Positions 1-12,790 are shown, numbered from the stretch's first letter. The stretch: 64,000 nucleotides of DNA from Hydractinia symbiolongicarpus (GCF_029227915.1 NC_079876.1:39849828-39913827); one strand, 5' to 3'. Program-made: numbers and translations. The notes: generated by a model from the letters alone, not told the origin.

Positions 1-2030
1 GTTTTTAAAAATGTTTTCATTTTTGATTAGACGCTGAATAAAAGAAGTTTATTCGCCGGCAAACGAAAACCCATGACTTCCCGTAAGTCCTGGACTCGGC
101 CGTATAGTCAAAAGTATACAAAGAAAGTACCCAGGGTGTAAACTCATTTCATGAACGATTTTTTAAATTATTTTTTCACCACTAAAACACATGAGACTTG
201 TAGTTTTCAAAAATGTTTTCATTTTTGATGAGACGCTGAATAAAAGAGGTTTATTCGCCGGCAAACGAAAACCCATGACTTCCCGTAAATCCTGGACTCG
301 GCCCGTATAGTCAAAAGTATACAAAGAAAGTACCCAGGGTGTAAACTCATTTCCAAAACGATTTTTTATATTATTTTTTCACCACTAAAACGCATGAGAC
401 TTGTAGTTTTCAAAAATGTTTTCATTTTTGATGGGACGCTGAATAAAAAAAGTTTAATAGCTGGCAAACGAAAACCCGCAATTTCCCGTAAATCCCGGAC
501 TCGACCGGTATAGTCAAAAGTATACAAAGAAAGTACCCAGGGAGTAAACTCATTTTCCGAACGATTTTTTAAATTATTTTTTCACCATTAAAACACATGA
601 GACTTGTAGTTTTCAAAAATTTTTTCATTTTTGATGAGACGCTTAATGAAAGAGGTTTAATCGCCGGCAAACGAAAACCCGCGATTTCCCCTAAATCCCG
701 GGCTTGGCCCGTGTAGTCGAATGTATACAAAGAAAGTACCCAGGGAGTAAACTCATTTCCCGAACGATTTTTTAAATTTTTTTTTCACCACTAAAACGCA
801 TGAGACTTGTAGTTTTTAAAAATGTTTTCATTTTTGATGAGACGCTGAATAAAAGAAGTTTATTCGCCGGCAAACGAAAACCCATGACTTCCCGTAAATC
901 CTGGACTCGGCCGTATAGTCAAAAGTATACAAAGAAAGTACCCAGGGTGTAAACTCATTTCATGAACGATTTTTTAAATTATTTTTTCACCACTAAAACA
1001 CATGAGACTTGTAGTTTTCAAAAATGTTTTCATTTTTGATGAGACGCTGAATAAAAGAGGTTTAATCGCCGGCAAACGAAAACCCGCGATTTTCCGTAAA
1101 TCCCGGGCTTGGCCCGTATAGTCGAATATATACAAAGAAAGTACCCTGCGAGTAAACTCATTTCCAGAACGATTTTTTAAATTATTTTTTCACCACTAAA
1201 ACGCATGAGACTTGTAGTTTTCAAAAATGTTTTCATTTTTGATGGGACGCTGAATAAAAAAAGTTTAATAGCTGGCAAACGAAAACCCGCAATTTCCCGT
1301 AAATCCCAGACTCGACCGGTATAGTCAAAAGTATACAAAGAAAGTACCCAGGGAGTAAACTCATTTTCCGAACGATTTTTTAAATTATTTTTTCACCATT
1401 AAAACACATGAGACTTGTAGTTTTCAAAAATGTTTTCATTTTTGATGAGACGCTTAATGAAAGAGGTTTAATCGCCGGCAAACGAAAACCCTCGATTTCC
1501 CCTAAATCCCGGGCTTGGCCCGTGTAGTCGAATGTATACAAAGAAAGTACCCAGGGAGTAAACTCATTTCCCGAACGATTTTTTAAATTTTTTTTTCACC
1601 ACTAAAACGCATGAGACTTGTAGTTTTTAAAAATGTTTTCATTTTTGATGAGACGCTGAATAAAAGAAGTTTATTCGCCGGCAAACGAAAACCCATGACT
1701 TCCCGTAAATCCTGGACTCGGCCTTATAGTCAAAAGTATACAAAGAAAGTACCCAGGGTGTAAACTCATTGCATGAACGATTTTTTAAATTATTTTTTCA
1801 CCACTAAAACACATGAGACTTGTAGTTTTCAAAAATGTTTTCATTTTTGATGAGACGCTGAATAAAAGAGGTTTAATCGCCGGCAAACGAAAACCCGCGA
1901 TTTTCCGTAAATCCTGGGCTTGGCTCGTATAGTCGAATATATACAAAGAAAGTACCCTGCGAGTAAACTCATTTCCAGAACGATTTTTTAAATTATTTTT
2001 TAACCACTAAAACGCATAAGACTTGTAGTT
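1..2030 (-). repeat. 811-bp (4-monomer) higher-order repeat in the left arm
   Basis: The variant GTTTTTAAAAATG together with AGTTTATTCGCC and CCCATGACTT starts at 1, 812 and 1,623, an 811-bp period made of four monomers. Copies two and three also share the next monomer (GATTTTCCG, TATATAC, CCTGCGAG). The second monomer of copy one differs, so the repeat is only partly homogenised. Confidence 0.8.
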
Positions 2031-5000
2031 TTCAAAAATGTTTTCATTTTTGATGAGACGCTGAATAAAAGAAGTTTAATCGCCGGCAAACGAAAAACCG
2101 CGATTTCCCGTAAATCCCAGGCTTGGCCCGTATAGTCAAAAGTATACAAAGAAAGTACCCAGGGAGTAAACTCATTTCCCGAACGATTTTTTAAATTTTT
2201 TTTTCATACTAAAACGCATGAGACTTGTAGTTTTCAAAAATGCTTTCATTTTTGATGAGACGCTTAATGAAAGAGGTTTAATCGCCTACAAACGAAAACC
2301 CGCGATTTCCCGTAAATCCCGGGCTTGGCCCGTATAGTCGAATGTATACAAAAAAAGTACCCTGTGAGTAAACTCATTTCCCGAACGATTTTTTAATTTA
2401 TTTTTTCACCACTAAAACGCATGAGACTTGTAGTTTTCAAAAATGCTTTCATTTTTGATGAGACGCTGAATAAAAGAAGTTTAATCGCCGGCAAACGAAA
2501 ACCTGCGACTTCCCGTAAATCCCGGACTCGACCCGTATAGTCAAAAGTATACAAAGAAAGTACCCAGGGTGTAAACTCATTTCCAGAACGATTTTTTAAA
2601 TTATTATTTCACCACTAAAGCCCATGAGACTTGTAGTTTTTAAAAATGTTTTCATTTTTGATGAGACGCTGAATAAAAGAAGTTTAATCGCCCGCAAACG
2701 AAAACCTGCGACTTCCCGTAAATCCCGGACTCGGCCCGTATAGTCAAAAGTATAGAAAGAAAGTACCCAGGGTGTAAACTCATTTCCGGAACGAATTTTT
2801 CAATTATTTTTTCAACACTAAAACGCATGAGACTTGTAGTTTTCAGAAATGTTTTCATTTTTGATGAGACGCTTAATGAAAGTGGTTTAATCGCCGGCAA
2901 ACATAAACCCGCAATTTCCCGTAAATCCCGGGCTTGGCCCTTATAGTCGAATGTATACAAAGAAAGTACCCTGTGAGTAAACTCATTTCCAAAACGATTT
3001 TTTATATTATTTTTTCACCACTAAAGCGCATGAGACTTGTAGTTTTCAAAAATGCTTTCATTTTTGATGGGACGCTGAATAAAAAAAGTTTAATAGCTGG
3101 CAAACGAAAACCCGCAATTTCCCGTAAATCCCGGACTCGACCGGTATAGTCAAAATTATACAAAGGAAGTACCCAGGGTGTAAACTCATTTCCAGAACGA
3201 TTTTTTAAATTATTATTTCACCACTAAAGCCCATGAGACTTGTAGTTTTTAAAAATGTTTTCATTTTTGATGAGACGCTGAATAAAAGAAGTTTAATCGC
3301 CGGCAAACGAAAACCCGCCACTTCCCGTAAATCCCGGACTCGACCCGTATAGTCAAAAGTATACAAAGAAAGTACCCAGGGTGTAAACTCATTTCCAGAA
3401 CGATTTTTTAAATTATTATTTCACCACTAAAGCCCATGAGACTTGTAGTTTTTAAAAATGTTTTCATTTTTGATGAGACGCTGAATAAAAGAAGTTTAAT
3501 CGCCGGCAAACGAAAACCCGCGACTTCCCGTAAATCCCGGACTCGACCGGTATAGTCAAAAGTATACAAAGAAAGTACCCAGGGTGTAAACTCATTTCCA
3601 GAACGATTTTTTAAATTATTATTTCACCACTAAAGCCCATGAGACTTGTAGTTTTTAAAAATGTTTTCATTTTTGATGAGACGCTGAATAAAAGAAGTTT
3701 AATCGCCGGCAAACGAAAACCCGCGACTTCCCGTAAATCCCGGACTCGACCCGTATAGTCAAAAGTATACAAAGAAAGTACCCAGGGTGTAAACTCATTT
3801 CCAGAACGATTTTTTAAATTATTATTTCACCACTAAAGCCCATGAGACTTGTAGTTTTTAAAAATGTTTTCATTTTTGATGAGACGCTGAATAAAAGAAG
3901 TTTAATCGCCGGCAAACGAAAACCCGCGACTTCCCGTAAATCCGGTACTCGGCCCGTATAGTCAAAAGTATACAAAGAAAGTACCCAGGGTGTAAACTCA
4001 TTTCCCGAACAATTTTTTAAATTATTTTTTCAACACTAAAACGCATGAGACTTGTAGTTTTCAGAAATGTTTTCATTTTTGATGAGACGGTTAATGAAAG
4101 TGGTTTAATCGCCGGCAAACGAAAACCTGCGATTTCCCGTAAATCCCGGACTCGGCCCGTATAGTCAAAAGTATACAAAGAAAGTACCCAGGGAGTAAAC
4201 TCATTTCCCAAACGATTTTTTAAATTATTATTTCACCACTAAAGCCCATGAGACTTGTAGTTTTTAAAAATGTTTTCATTTTTGATGAGACGCTGAATAA
4301 AAGAAGTTTAATCGCCGGCAAACGAAAACCCGCGACTTCCCGTAAATCCCGGACTCGGCCCGTATAGTCAAAAGTATACAAGGAAAGTACCCAGGAAGTA
4401 AACGCATTTCACGAACGATTTTTTAAATTATTTTTTCACCACTAAAACGCATGAGACTAGCAGTTTTCAAATTTGTTTTCATTTTTGATGAGACGCTGAA
4501 TAAAAGAAGTTTAATCGCCGGCAAACGAAAACCTGCGATTTCCCGTAAATCCCGGACTCGACCCGTATAGTCAAAAGTATACAAAGATAGTACCCAGGGT
4601 GTAAACTCATTTCCAGAACGATTTTTTAAATTATTATTTCACCACTAAAGCCCATGAGACTTGTAGTTTTTAAAAATGTTTTCATTTTTGATGAGACGCT
4701 GAATAAAAGAAGTTTAATCGCCGGCAAACGAAAACCTGCGATTTCCCGTAAATCCCGTACTCGGCCCGTATAGTCGAATGTACACAAAGAAAGTACCCTG
4801 TGAGTAAACTCATTTCCAAAACGATTTTTTATATTATTTTTTCACCACTAAAACGCATGAGACTTGTAGTTTTCAAAAATGTTTTCATTTTTGATGGGAC
4901 GCTGAATAAAAAAAGTTTAATAGCTGGCAAACGAAAACCCGCAATTTCCCGTAAATCCTGGACTCGACCGGTGTAGTCAAAAGTATACAAAGAAAGTACC

Positions 5001-5680
5001 CAGGGAGTAAACTCATTTTCCGAACGATTTTTTAAATTATTTTTTCACCATTAAAACACATGAGACTTGTAGTTTTCAAAAATGTTTTCATTTTTGATGA
5101 GACGCGTAATAAAAGAGGTTTAATCGCCGGCAAGCGAAAACCTGCGATTTCCCCTAAATCCCGGACTTGGCCCGTGTAGTCGAATGTATACAAAGAAAGT
5201 ACCCAGGGAGTAAACTCATTTCCCGAACGATTTTTTAAATTTTTTTTTCACCACTAAAACGCATGAAACTTGTAGTTTTTAAAAATGTTTTCATTTTTGA
5301 TGAGACGCTGAATAAAAGAAGTTTAATCGCCGTCAAACGAAAACCCGCGACTTCCCGTAAATCCTGGACTCGGCCCGTATAGTCAAAAGTATACAAAGAA
5401 AGTACCCAGGGTGTAAACTCATTTCCCGAACGATTTTTTAAATTATTTTTTCACCAATAAAACGCATGAGACTTGTAGTTTTCAAAAATGTTTTCATTTT
5501 TGATGAGACGCTGAATAAAAGAGGTTTAATCGCCGGCAAACGAAAACCCGCGATTTCCCGTAAATCCCGGGCTTGGCCCGTATAGTCGAATATATACAAA
5601 GAAAGTACCCTGCGAGTAAACTCATTTCCAGAACGATTTTTTAAATTATTTTTTCACCACTACAACGCATAAGACTTGTA
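1..5680 (-). repeat. Reverse-oriented sub-array, left arm of the inverted duplication
   Basis: About 28 monomers, all on the minus strand. Read as reverse complement it matches 6,292-11,972 in order, including rare variants: GATTAGAC at 25-32 mirrors GTCTAATC at 11,940-11,947; CATTGCATG at 1,767 mirrors CATGCAATG at 9,588; TATAGAAAG at 2,751 mirrors CTTTCTATA at 8,807; CCGGTACTC at 3,942 mirrors GAGTACCGG at 8,022; AACGCATTT at 4,401 mirrors AAATGCGTT at 7,563. The match runs to the first base, so the arm probably continues outside the window. No gene is seen. Confidence 0.93.
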
Positions 5681-5689
5681 GTGGTGAAA
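5652..5689. repeat. Perfect foldback hairpin at the orientation switch
   Basis: Arms TTTCACCACTACAA (5,652-5,665) and its exact reverse complement TTGTAGTGGTGAAA (5,676-5,689) enclose a 10-base loop, CGCATAAGAC. Monomers to the left are reversed and those to the right are forward. After the second arm the sequence jumps straight to GTCTCATGCG, omitting the A/T-rich tract that normally follows GGTGAAA. This pattern is expected from a strand that folded back, copied about 14 bases of itself and then switched template; that mechanism is inference. Confidence 0.9.
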
Positions 5690-6291
5690 GTCTCATGCGT
5701 TTTAGTGTTGAAAAAATAATTTAAAAAACCGTTTGGGAAATGAGTTTACTCCCTGGGTACTTTCTTTGTATACTTTTGACTATACAGGCCGAGTCCGGGA
5801 TTTACGGGAAATCGCAGGTTTTCGTTTGCCGGCTATTAAACTTCTTTTATTCAGCGTCTCATCAAAAATGAAAACATTTTTGAAAACTACAAGTCTCATG
5901 CGTTTTAGTGGTGAAAAAATAAATTAAAAAATCGTTCGGGAAATGAGTTTACTCACAGGGTACTTTTTTTGTATACATTCGACTATACGGGCCAAGCCGG
6001 GATTTACGGGAAATCGCGGGTTTTCGTTTGTCGGCAATTAAACCTCTTTCATTTAGCGTCTCATCAAAAATGAAAGCATTTTTGAAAACTACAAGTCTCA
6101 TGCGTTTTAGTATGAAAAAAAAATTTAAAAAATCGTTCGGGAAATGAGTTTACTCCCTGGGTACTTTCTTTGTATACTTTTGACTATACGGGCCAAGCCC
6201 GGGATTTACGGGAAATCGCGGTTTTTTGTTTGCCGGCGATTAAACTTCTTTTATTCAGCGTCTCATCAAAAATGAAGACATTTTTGAAAAC
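5690..6291 (+). repeat. Three-monomer spacer between the palindrome arms
   Basis: About 600 bp of forward monomers between the two mirror arms. The units carry recognisable variants: CCGTTTGGG near 5,730, a CTCACAGGG unit with a T-run in TACTTTTTTTG near 5,960, and a unit reading TTTAGTATGAAA near 6,107. Similar successions occur at 8,970-9,350, 10,380-10,770 and 13,800-14,400, so the spacer is ordinary array material. Confidence 0.8.
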
Positions 6292-9200
6292 TACAAGTCT
6301 TATGCGTTGTAGTGGTGAAAAAATAATTTAAAAAATCGTTCTGGAAATGAGTTTACTCGCAGGGTACTTTCTTTGTATATATTCGACTATACGGGCCAAG
6401 CCCGGGATTTACGGGAAATCGCGGGTTTTCGTTTGCCGGCGATTAAACCTCTTTTATTCAGCGTCTCATCAAAAATGAAAACATTTTTGAAAACTACAAG
6501 TCTCATGCGTTTTATTGGTGAAAAAATAATTTAAAAAATCGTTCGGGAAATGAGTTTACACCCTGGGTACTTTCTTTGTATACTTTTGACTATACGGGCC
6601 GAGTCCAGGATTTACGGGAAGTCGCGGGTTTTCGTTTGACGGCGATTAAACTTCTTTTATTCAGCGTCTCATCAAAAATGAAAACATTTTTAAAAACTAC
6701 AAGTTTCATGCGTTTTAGTGGTGAAAAAAAAATTTAAAAAATCGTTCGGGAAATGAGTTTACTCCCTGGGTACTTTCTTTGTATACATTCGACTACACGG
6801 GCCAAGTCCGGGATTTAGGGGAAATCGCAGGTTTTCGTTTGCCGGCGATTAAACCTCTTTTATTACGCGTCTCATCAAAAATGAAAACATTTTTGAAAAC
6901 TACAAGTCTCATGTGTTTTAATGGTGAAAAAATAATTTAAAAAATCGTTCGGAAAATGAGTTTACTCCCTGGGTACTTTCTTTGTATACTTTTGACTATA
7001 CCGGTCGAGTCCAGGATTTACGGGAAATTGCGGGTTTTCGTTTGCCAGCTATTAAACTTTTTTTATTCAGCGTCCCATCAAAAATGAAAACATTTTTGAA
7101 AACTGCAAGTCTCATGCGTTTTAGTGGTGAAAAAATAATATAAAAAATCGTTTTGGAAATGAGTTTACTCACAGGGTACTTTCTTTGTGTACATTCGACT
7201 ATACGGGCCGAGTACGGGATTTACGGGAAATCGCAGGTTTTCGTTTGCCGGCGATTAAACTTCTTTTATTCAGCGTCTCATGAAAAATGAAAACATTTTT
7301 AAAAACTACAAGTCTCATGGGCTTTAGTGGTGAAATAATAATTTAAAAAATCGTTCTGGAAATGAGTTTACACCCTGGGTACTATCTTTGTATACTTTTG
7401 ACTATACGGGTCGAGTCCGGGATTTACGGGAAATCGCAGGTTTTCGTTTGCCGGCGATTAAACTTCTTTTATTCAGCGTCTCATCAAAAATGAAAACAAA
7501 TTTGAAAACTGCTAGTCTCATGCGTTTTAGTGGTGAAAAAATGATTTAAAAAATCGTTCGTGAAATGCGTTTACTTCCTGGGTACTTTCCTTGTATACTT
7601 TTGACTATACGGGCCGAGTCCGGGATTTACGGGAAGTCGCGGGTTTTCGTTTGCCGGCGATTAAACTTCTTTTATTCAGCGTCTCATCAAAAATGAAAAC
7701 ATTTTTAAAAACTACAAGTCTCATGGGCTTTAGTGGTGAAATAATAATTTAAAAAATCGTTTGGGAAATGAGTTTACTCCCTGGGTACTTTCTTTGTATA
7801 CTTTTGACTATACGGGCCGAGTCCGGGATTTACGGGAAATCGCAGGTTTTCGTTTGCCGGCGATTAAACCAATTTCATTAACCGTCTCATCAAAAATGAA
7901 AACATTTCTGAAAACTACAAGTCTCATGCGTTTTAGTGTTGAAAAAATAATTTAAAAAATTTTTCGGGAAATGAGTTTACACCCTGGGTACTTTCTTTGT
8001 ATACTTTTGACTATACGGGCCGAGTACCGGATTTACGGGAAGTCGCGGGTTTTCGTTTGCCGGCGATTAAACTTCTTTTATTCAGCGTCTCATCAAAAAT
8101 GAAAACATTTTTAAAAACTACAAGTCTCATGGGCTTTAGTGGTGAAATAATAATTTAAAAAATCGTTCTGGAAATGAGTTTACACCCTGGGTACTTTCTT
8201 TGTATACTTTTGACTATACGGGTCGAGTCCGGGATTTACGGGAAGTCACGGGTTTTCGTTTGCCGGCGATTAAACTTCTTTTATTCAGCGTCTCATCAAA
8301 AATGAAAACATTTTTAAAAACTACAAGTCTCATGGGCTTTAGTGGTGAAATAATAATTTAAAAAATCGTTCTGGAAATGAGTTTACACCCTGGGTACTTT
8401 CTTTGTATACTTTTGACTATACCGGTCGAGTCCGGGATTTACGGGAAGTCGCGGGTTTTCGTTTGCCGGCGATTAAACTTCTTTTATTCAGCGTCTCATC
8501 AAAAATGAAAACATTTTTAAAAACTACAAGTCTCATCGGCTTTAGTGGTGAAATAATAATTTAAAAAATCGTTCTGGAAATGAGTTTACACCCTGGGTAC
8601 TTTCTTTGTATACTTTTGACTATACGGGTCGAGTCCGGGATTTACGGGAAGTGGCGGGTTTTCGTTTGCCGGCGATTAAACTTCTTTTATTCAGCGTCTC
8701 ATCAAATATGAAAACATTTTTGAAAACTACAAGTCTCATGCGTTTTAGTGTTGAAAAAATAATTGAAAAATTCGTTCGGGAAATGAGTTTACACCCTGGG
8801 TACTTTCTTTCTATACTTTTGACTATACGGGCCGAGTCCGGGATTTACGGGAAGTCGCAGGTTTTCGTTTGCGGGCGATTAAACTTCTTTTATTCAGCGT
8901 CTCATCAAAAATGAAAACATTTTTAAAAACTACAAGTCTCATGGGCTTTAGTGGTGAAATAATAATTTAAAAAATCGTTCGGGAAATGAGTTTACTCACA
9001 GGGTACTTTTTTTGTATACATTCGACTATACGGGCCAAGCCCGGGATTTACGGGAAATCGCGGGTTTTCGTTTGTAGGCGATTAAACCTCTTTCATTAAG
9101 CGTCTCATCAAAAATGAAAGCATTTTTGAAAACTACAAGTCTCATGCGTTTTAGTATGAAAAAAAAATTTAAAAAATCGTTCGGGAAATGAGTTTACTCC

Positions 9201-11972
9201 CTGGGTACTTTCTTTGTATACTTTTGACTATACGGGCCAAGCCCGGGATTTACGGGAAATCGCGGTTTTTCGTTTGCCGGCGATTAAACTTCTTTTATTC
9301 AGCGTCTCATCAAAAATAAAAACATTTTTGAAAACTACAAGTCTTATGCGTTTTAGTGGTGAAAAAATAATTTAAAAAATCGTTCTGGAAATGAGTTTAC
9401 TCGCAGGGTACTTTCTTTGTATATATTCGACTATACGGGCCAAGCCCAGGATTTACGGAAAATCGCGGGTTTTCGTTTGCCGGCGATTAAACCTCTTTTA
9501 TTCAGCGTCTCATCAAAAATGAAAACATTTTTGAAAACTACAAGTCTCATGTGTTTTAGTGGTGAAAAAATAATTTAAAAAATCGTTCATGCAATGAGTT
9601 TACACCCTGGGTACTTTCTTTGTATACTTTTGACTATAAGGCTGAGTCCAGGATTTACGGGAAGTCATGGGTTTTCGTTTGCCGGCGAATAAACTTCTTT
9701 TATTCAGCGTCTCATCAAAAATGAAAACATTTTTAAAAACTACAAGTCTCATGCGTTTTAGTGGTGAAAAAAAAATTTAAAAAATCGTTCGGGAAATGAG
9801 TTTACTCCCTGGGTACTTTCTTTGTATACATTCGACTACACGGGCCAAGCCCGGGATTTAGGGGAAATCGCGGGTTTTCGTTTGCCGGCGATTAAACCTC
9901 TTTCATTAAGCGTCTCATCAAAAATGAAAACATTTTTGAAAACTACAAGTCTCATGTGTTTTAATGGTGAAAAAATAATTTAAAAAATCGTTCGGAAAAT
10001 GAGTTTACTCCCTGGGTACTTTCTTTGTATACTTTTGACTATACCGGTCGAGTCCGGGATTTACGGGAAATTGCGGGTTTTCGTTTGCCAGCTATTAAAC
10101 TTTTTTTATTCAGCGTCCCATCAAAAATGAAAACATTTTTGAAAACTACAAGTGTCATGCGTTTTAGTGGTGAAATAATAATTTAAAAAATCGTTCTGGA
10201 AATGAGTTTACACCCTGGGTACTTTCTTTGTATACTTTTGACTATACGGGTCGAGTCCGGGATTTCCGGGAAGTCGCGGGTTTTCGTTTGCCGGCGATTA
10301 AACTTCTTTTATTCAGCGTCTCATCAAAAATGAAAGCATTTTTGAAAACTACAAGTCTCATGCGCTTTAGTGGTGAAAAAATAAATTAAAAAATCGTTCG
10401 GGAAATGAGTTTACTCACAGGGTACTTTTTTTGTATACATTCGACTATACGGGCCAAGCCCGGGATTTACGGGAAATCGCGGGTTTTCGTTTGTAGGCGA
10501 TTAAACCTCTTTCATTAAGCGTCTCATCAAAAATGAAAGCATTTTTGAAAACTACAAGTCTCATGCGTTTTAGTATAAAAAAAAAAATTTACAAAATCGT
10601 TCGGGAAATGAGTTTACTCCCTGGGTACTTTCTTTGTATACTTTTGACTATACGGGCCAAGCCCGGGATTTACGGGAAATCGCGGTTTTTCGTTTGCCGG
10701 CGATTAAACTTCTTTTATTCAGCGTCTCATCAAAAATGAAAACATTTTTGAAAACTACAAGTCTTATGCGTTTTAGTGGTGAAAAAATAATTTAAAAAAT
10801 CGTTCTGGAAATGATTTTACTCGCAGGGTACTTTCTTTGTATATATTCGACTATACGGGCCAAGCCCGGGATTTATGGAAAATCGCGGGTTTTCGTTTGC
10901 CGGCGATTAAACCTCTTTTATTCAGCGTCTCATCAAAAATGAAAACATTTTTGAAAACTACAAGTCTCATGTGTTTTAGTGGTGAAAAAATAATTTAAAA
11001 AATCGTTCATGAAATGAGTTTACACCCTGGGTACTTTCTTTGTATACTTTTGACTATACGGCCGAGTCCAGGATTTACGGGAAGTCATGGGTTTTCGTTT
11101 GCCGGCGAATAAACTTCTTTTATTCAGCGTCTCATCAAAAATGAAAACATTTTTAAAAACTACAAGTCTCATGCGTTTTAGTGGTGAAAAAAAAATTTAA
11201 AAAATCGTTCGGGAAATGAGTTTACTCCCTGGGTACTTTCTTTGTATACATTCGACTACACGGGCCAAGCCCGGGATTTAGGGGAAATCGCGGGTTTTCG
11301 TTTGCCGGCGATTAAACCTCTTTCATTAAGCGTCTCATCAAAAATGAAAACATTTTTGAAAACTACAAGTCTCATGTGTTTTAATGGTGAAAAAATAATT
11401 TAAAAAATCGTTTGGAAAATGAGTTTACTCCCTGGGTACTTTCTTTGTATACTTTTGACTATACCGGTCGAGTCCGGGATTTACGGGAAATTGCGGGTTT
11501 TCGTTTGCCAGCTATTAAACTTTTTTTATTCAGCGTCCCATCAAAAATGAAAACATTTTTGAAAACTACAAGTCTCATGCGTTTTAGTGGTGAAAAAATA
11601 ATATAAAAAATCGTTTTGGAAATGAGTATACATCCTGGGTACTTTCTTTGTATACTTTTGACTATACGGGCCGAGTCCAGGATTTACGGGAAGTCATGGG
11701 TTTTCGTTTGCCGGCGAATAAACCTCTTTTATTCAGCGTCTCATCAAAAATGAAAACATTTTTGAAAACTACAAGTCTCATGTGTTTTAGTGGTGAAAAA
11801 ATAATTTAAAAAATCGTTCATGAAATGAGTTTACACCCTGGGTACTTTCTTTGTATACTTTTGACTATACGGCCGAGTCCAGGATTTACGGGAAGTCATG
11901 GGTTTTCGTTTGCCGGCGAATAAACTTCTTTTATTCAGCGTCTAATCAAAAATGAAAACATTTTTAAAAACT
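6292..11972 (+). repeat. Right arm of the inverted duplication
   Basis: Forward monomers mirroring 1-5,680. Left plus right coordinates of matching variants sum to 11,972 from the centre out to 3,547/8,425, to 11,566 at 2,751/8,815, to 11,363 at 1,767/9,596 and to 11,972 again at 25/11,947. The right arm is therefore short by two, then three, monomers, and regains three at about 10,165-10,773. The indels are whole monomers and base substitutions also separate the arms, so these are two diverged copies. Confidence 0.9.
10165..10773 (+). repeat. Three-monomer insertion in the right arm
   Basis: The mirror register shifts by 609 bp here. The inserted units carry GAAAGC (10,332-10,337) and TAAATT (10,382-10,387), which mirror left-arm GCTTTC (2,445-2,450) and AATTTA (2,395-2,400) with one constant offset. 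The block is thus a second copy of the mirror of about 2,035-2,643, and it includes the monomer missing from the right arm near 8,950. Unequal exchange in an 811-bp register would explain it. Breakpoints are approximate. Confidence 0.7.
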
Positions 11973-12790
11973 ACAAGTCTCATGCGTTTTAGTGGTGAAA
12001 AAAAAATTTAAAAAATCGTTCGGGAAATGAGTTTACTCCCTGGGTACTTTCTTTGTATACATTTGACTACACGGGATAAGCCCGGGATTTAGGGGAAATC
12101 GCGGGTTTTCGTTTGCCGGCGATTAAACCTCTTTCATTAAGCGTCTCATCAAAAATGAAAACATTTTTGAAAACTACAAGTCTCATGTGTTTTAATGGTG
12201 AAAAAATAATTTAAAAAATCGTTCGGAAAATGAGTTTACTCCCTGGGTACTTTCTTTGTATACTTTTGACTATACCGGTCGAGTCCGGGATTTACGGGAA
12301 ATTGCGGGTTTTCGTTTGCCAGCTATTAAACTTTTTTTATTCAGCGTCCCATCAAAAATGAAAACATTTTTGAAAACTACAAGTCTCATGCGTTTTAGTG
12401 GTGAAAAAATAATATAAAAAATCGTTTTGGAAATGAGTTTACACCCTGGGTACTTTCTTTGTATACTTTTGACTATACGGGCCGAGTCCAGGATTTACGG
12501 GAAGTCATGGGTTTTCGTTTGCCGGCGAATAAACTTCTTTTATTCAGCGTCTCATCAAAAATGAAAACATTTTTAAAAACTACAAGTCTCATGCGTTTTA
12601 GTGGTGAAAAAAAAATTTAAAAAATCGTTCGGAAAATGAGTTTACTCCCTGGGTACTTTCTTTGTATACATTCGACTACACGGGCCAAGCCCGGGATTTA
12701 GGGGAAATCGCTGGTTTTCGTTTGCCGGCGATTAAATCTCTTTCATTAAGCGTCTCATCAAAAATGAAAACATTTTTGAAAACTACAAGT
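10780..12790 (+). repeat. 811-bp higher-order repeat, right-arm counterpart
   Basis: CGTTCATGAAATGAG recurs at 11,004 and 11,815, exactly 811 bp apart, within four-monomer units that include GATTTAGGGG and GCGAATAAAC variants. This is the forward version of the 811-bp repeat at the left edge. It continues past 11,972 with further, partly altered copies to about 12,790. Confidence 0.75.

Noticed and set aside
5690-6300. Transposon with terminal inverted repeats at the strand switch
   Set aside because: The interior is ordinary monomer sequence, there is no target-site duplication, and the inverted repeats are themselves satellite monomers.
1-11972. Palindrome as a long-read missed-adapter artefact
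   Set aside because: The arms differ by whole-monomer indels and base changes, and the centre has a three-monomer spacer. Raw-read checks would still be worthwhile, but an artefact would give mirror-perfect arms.
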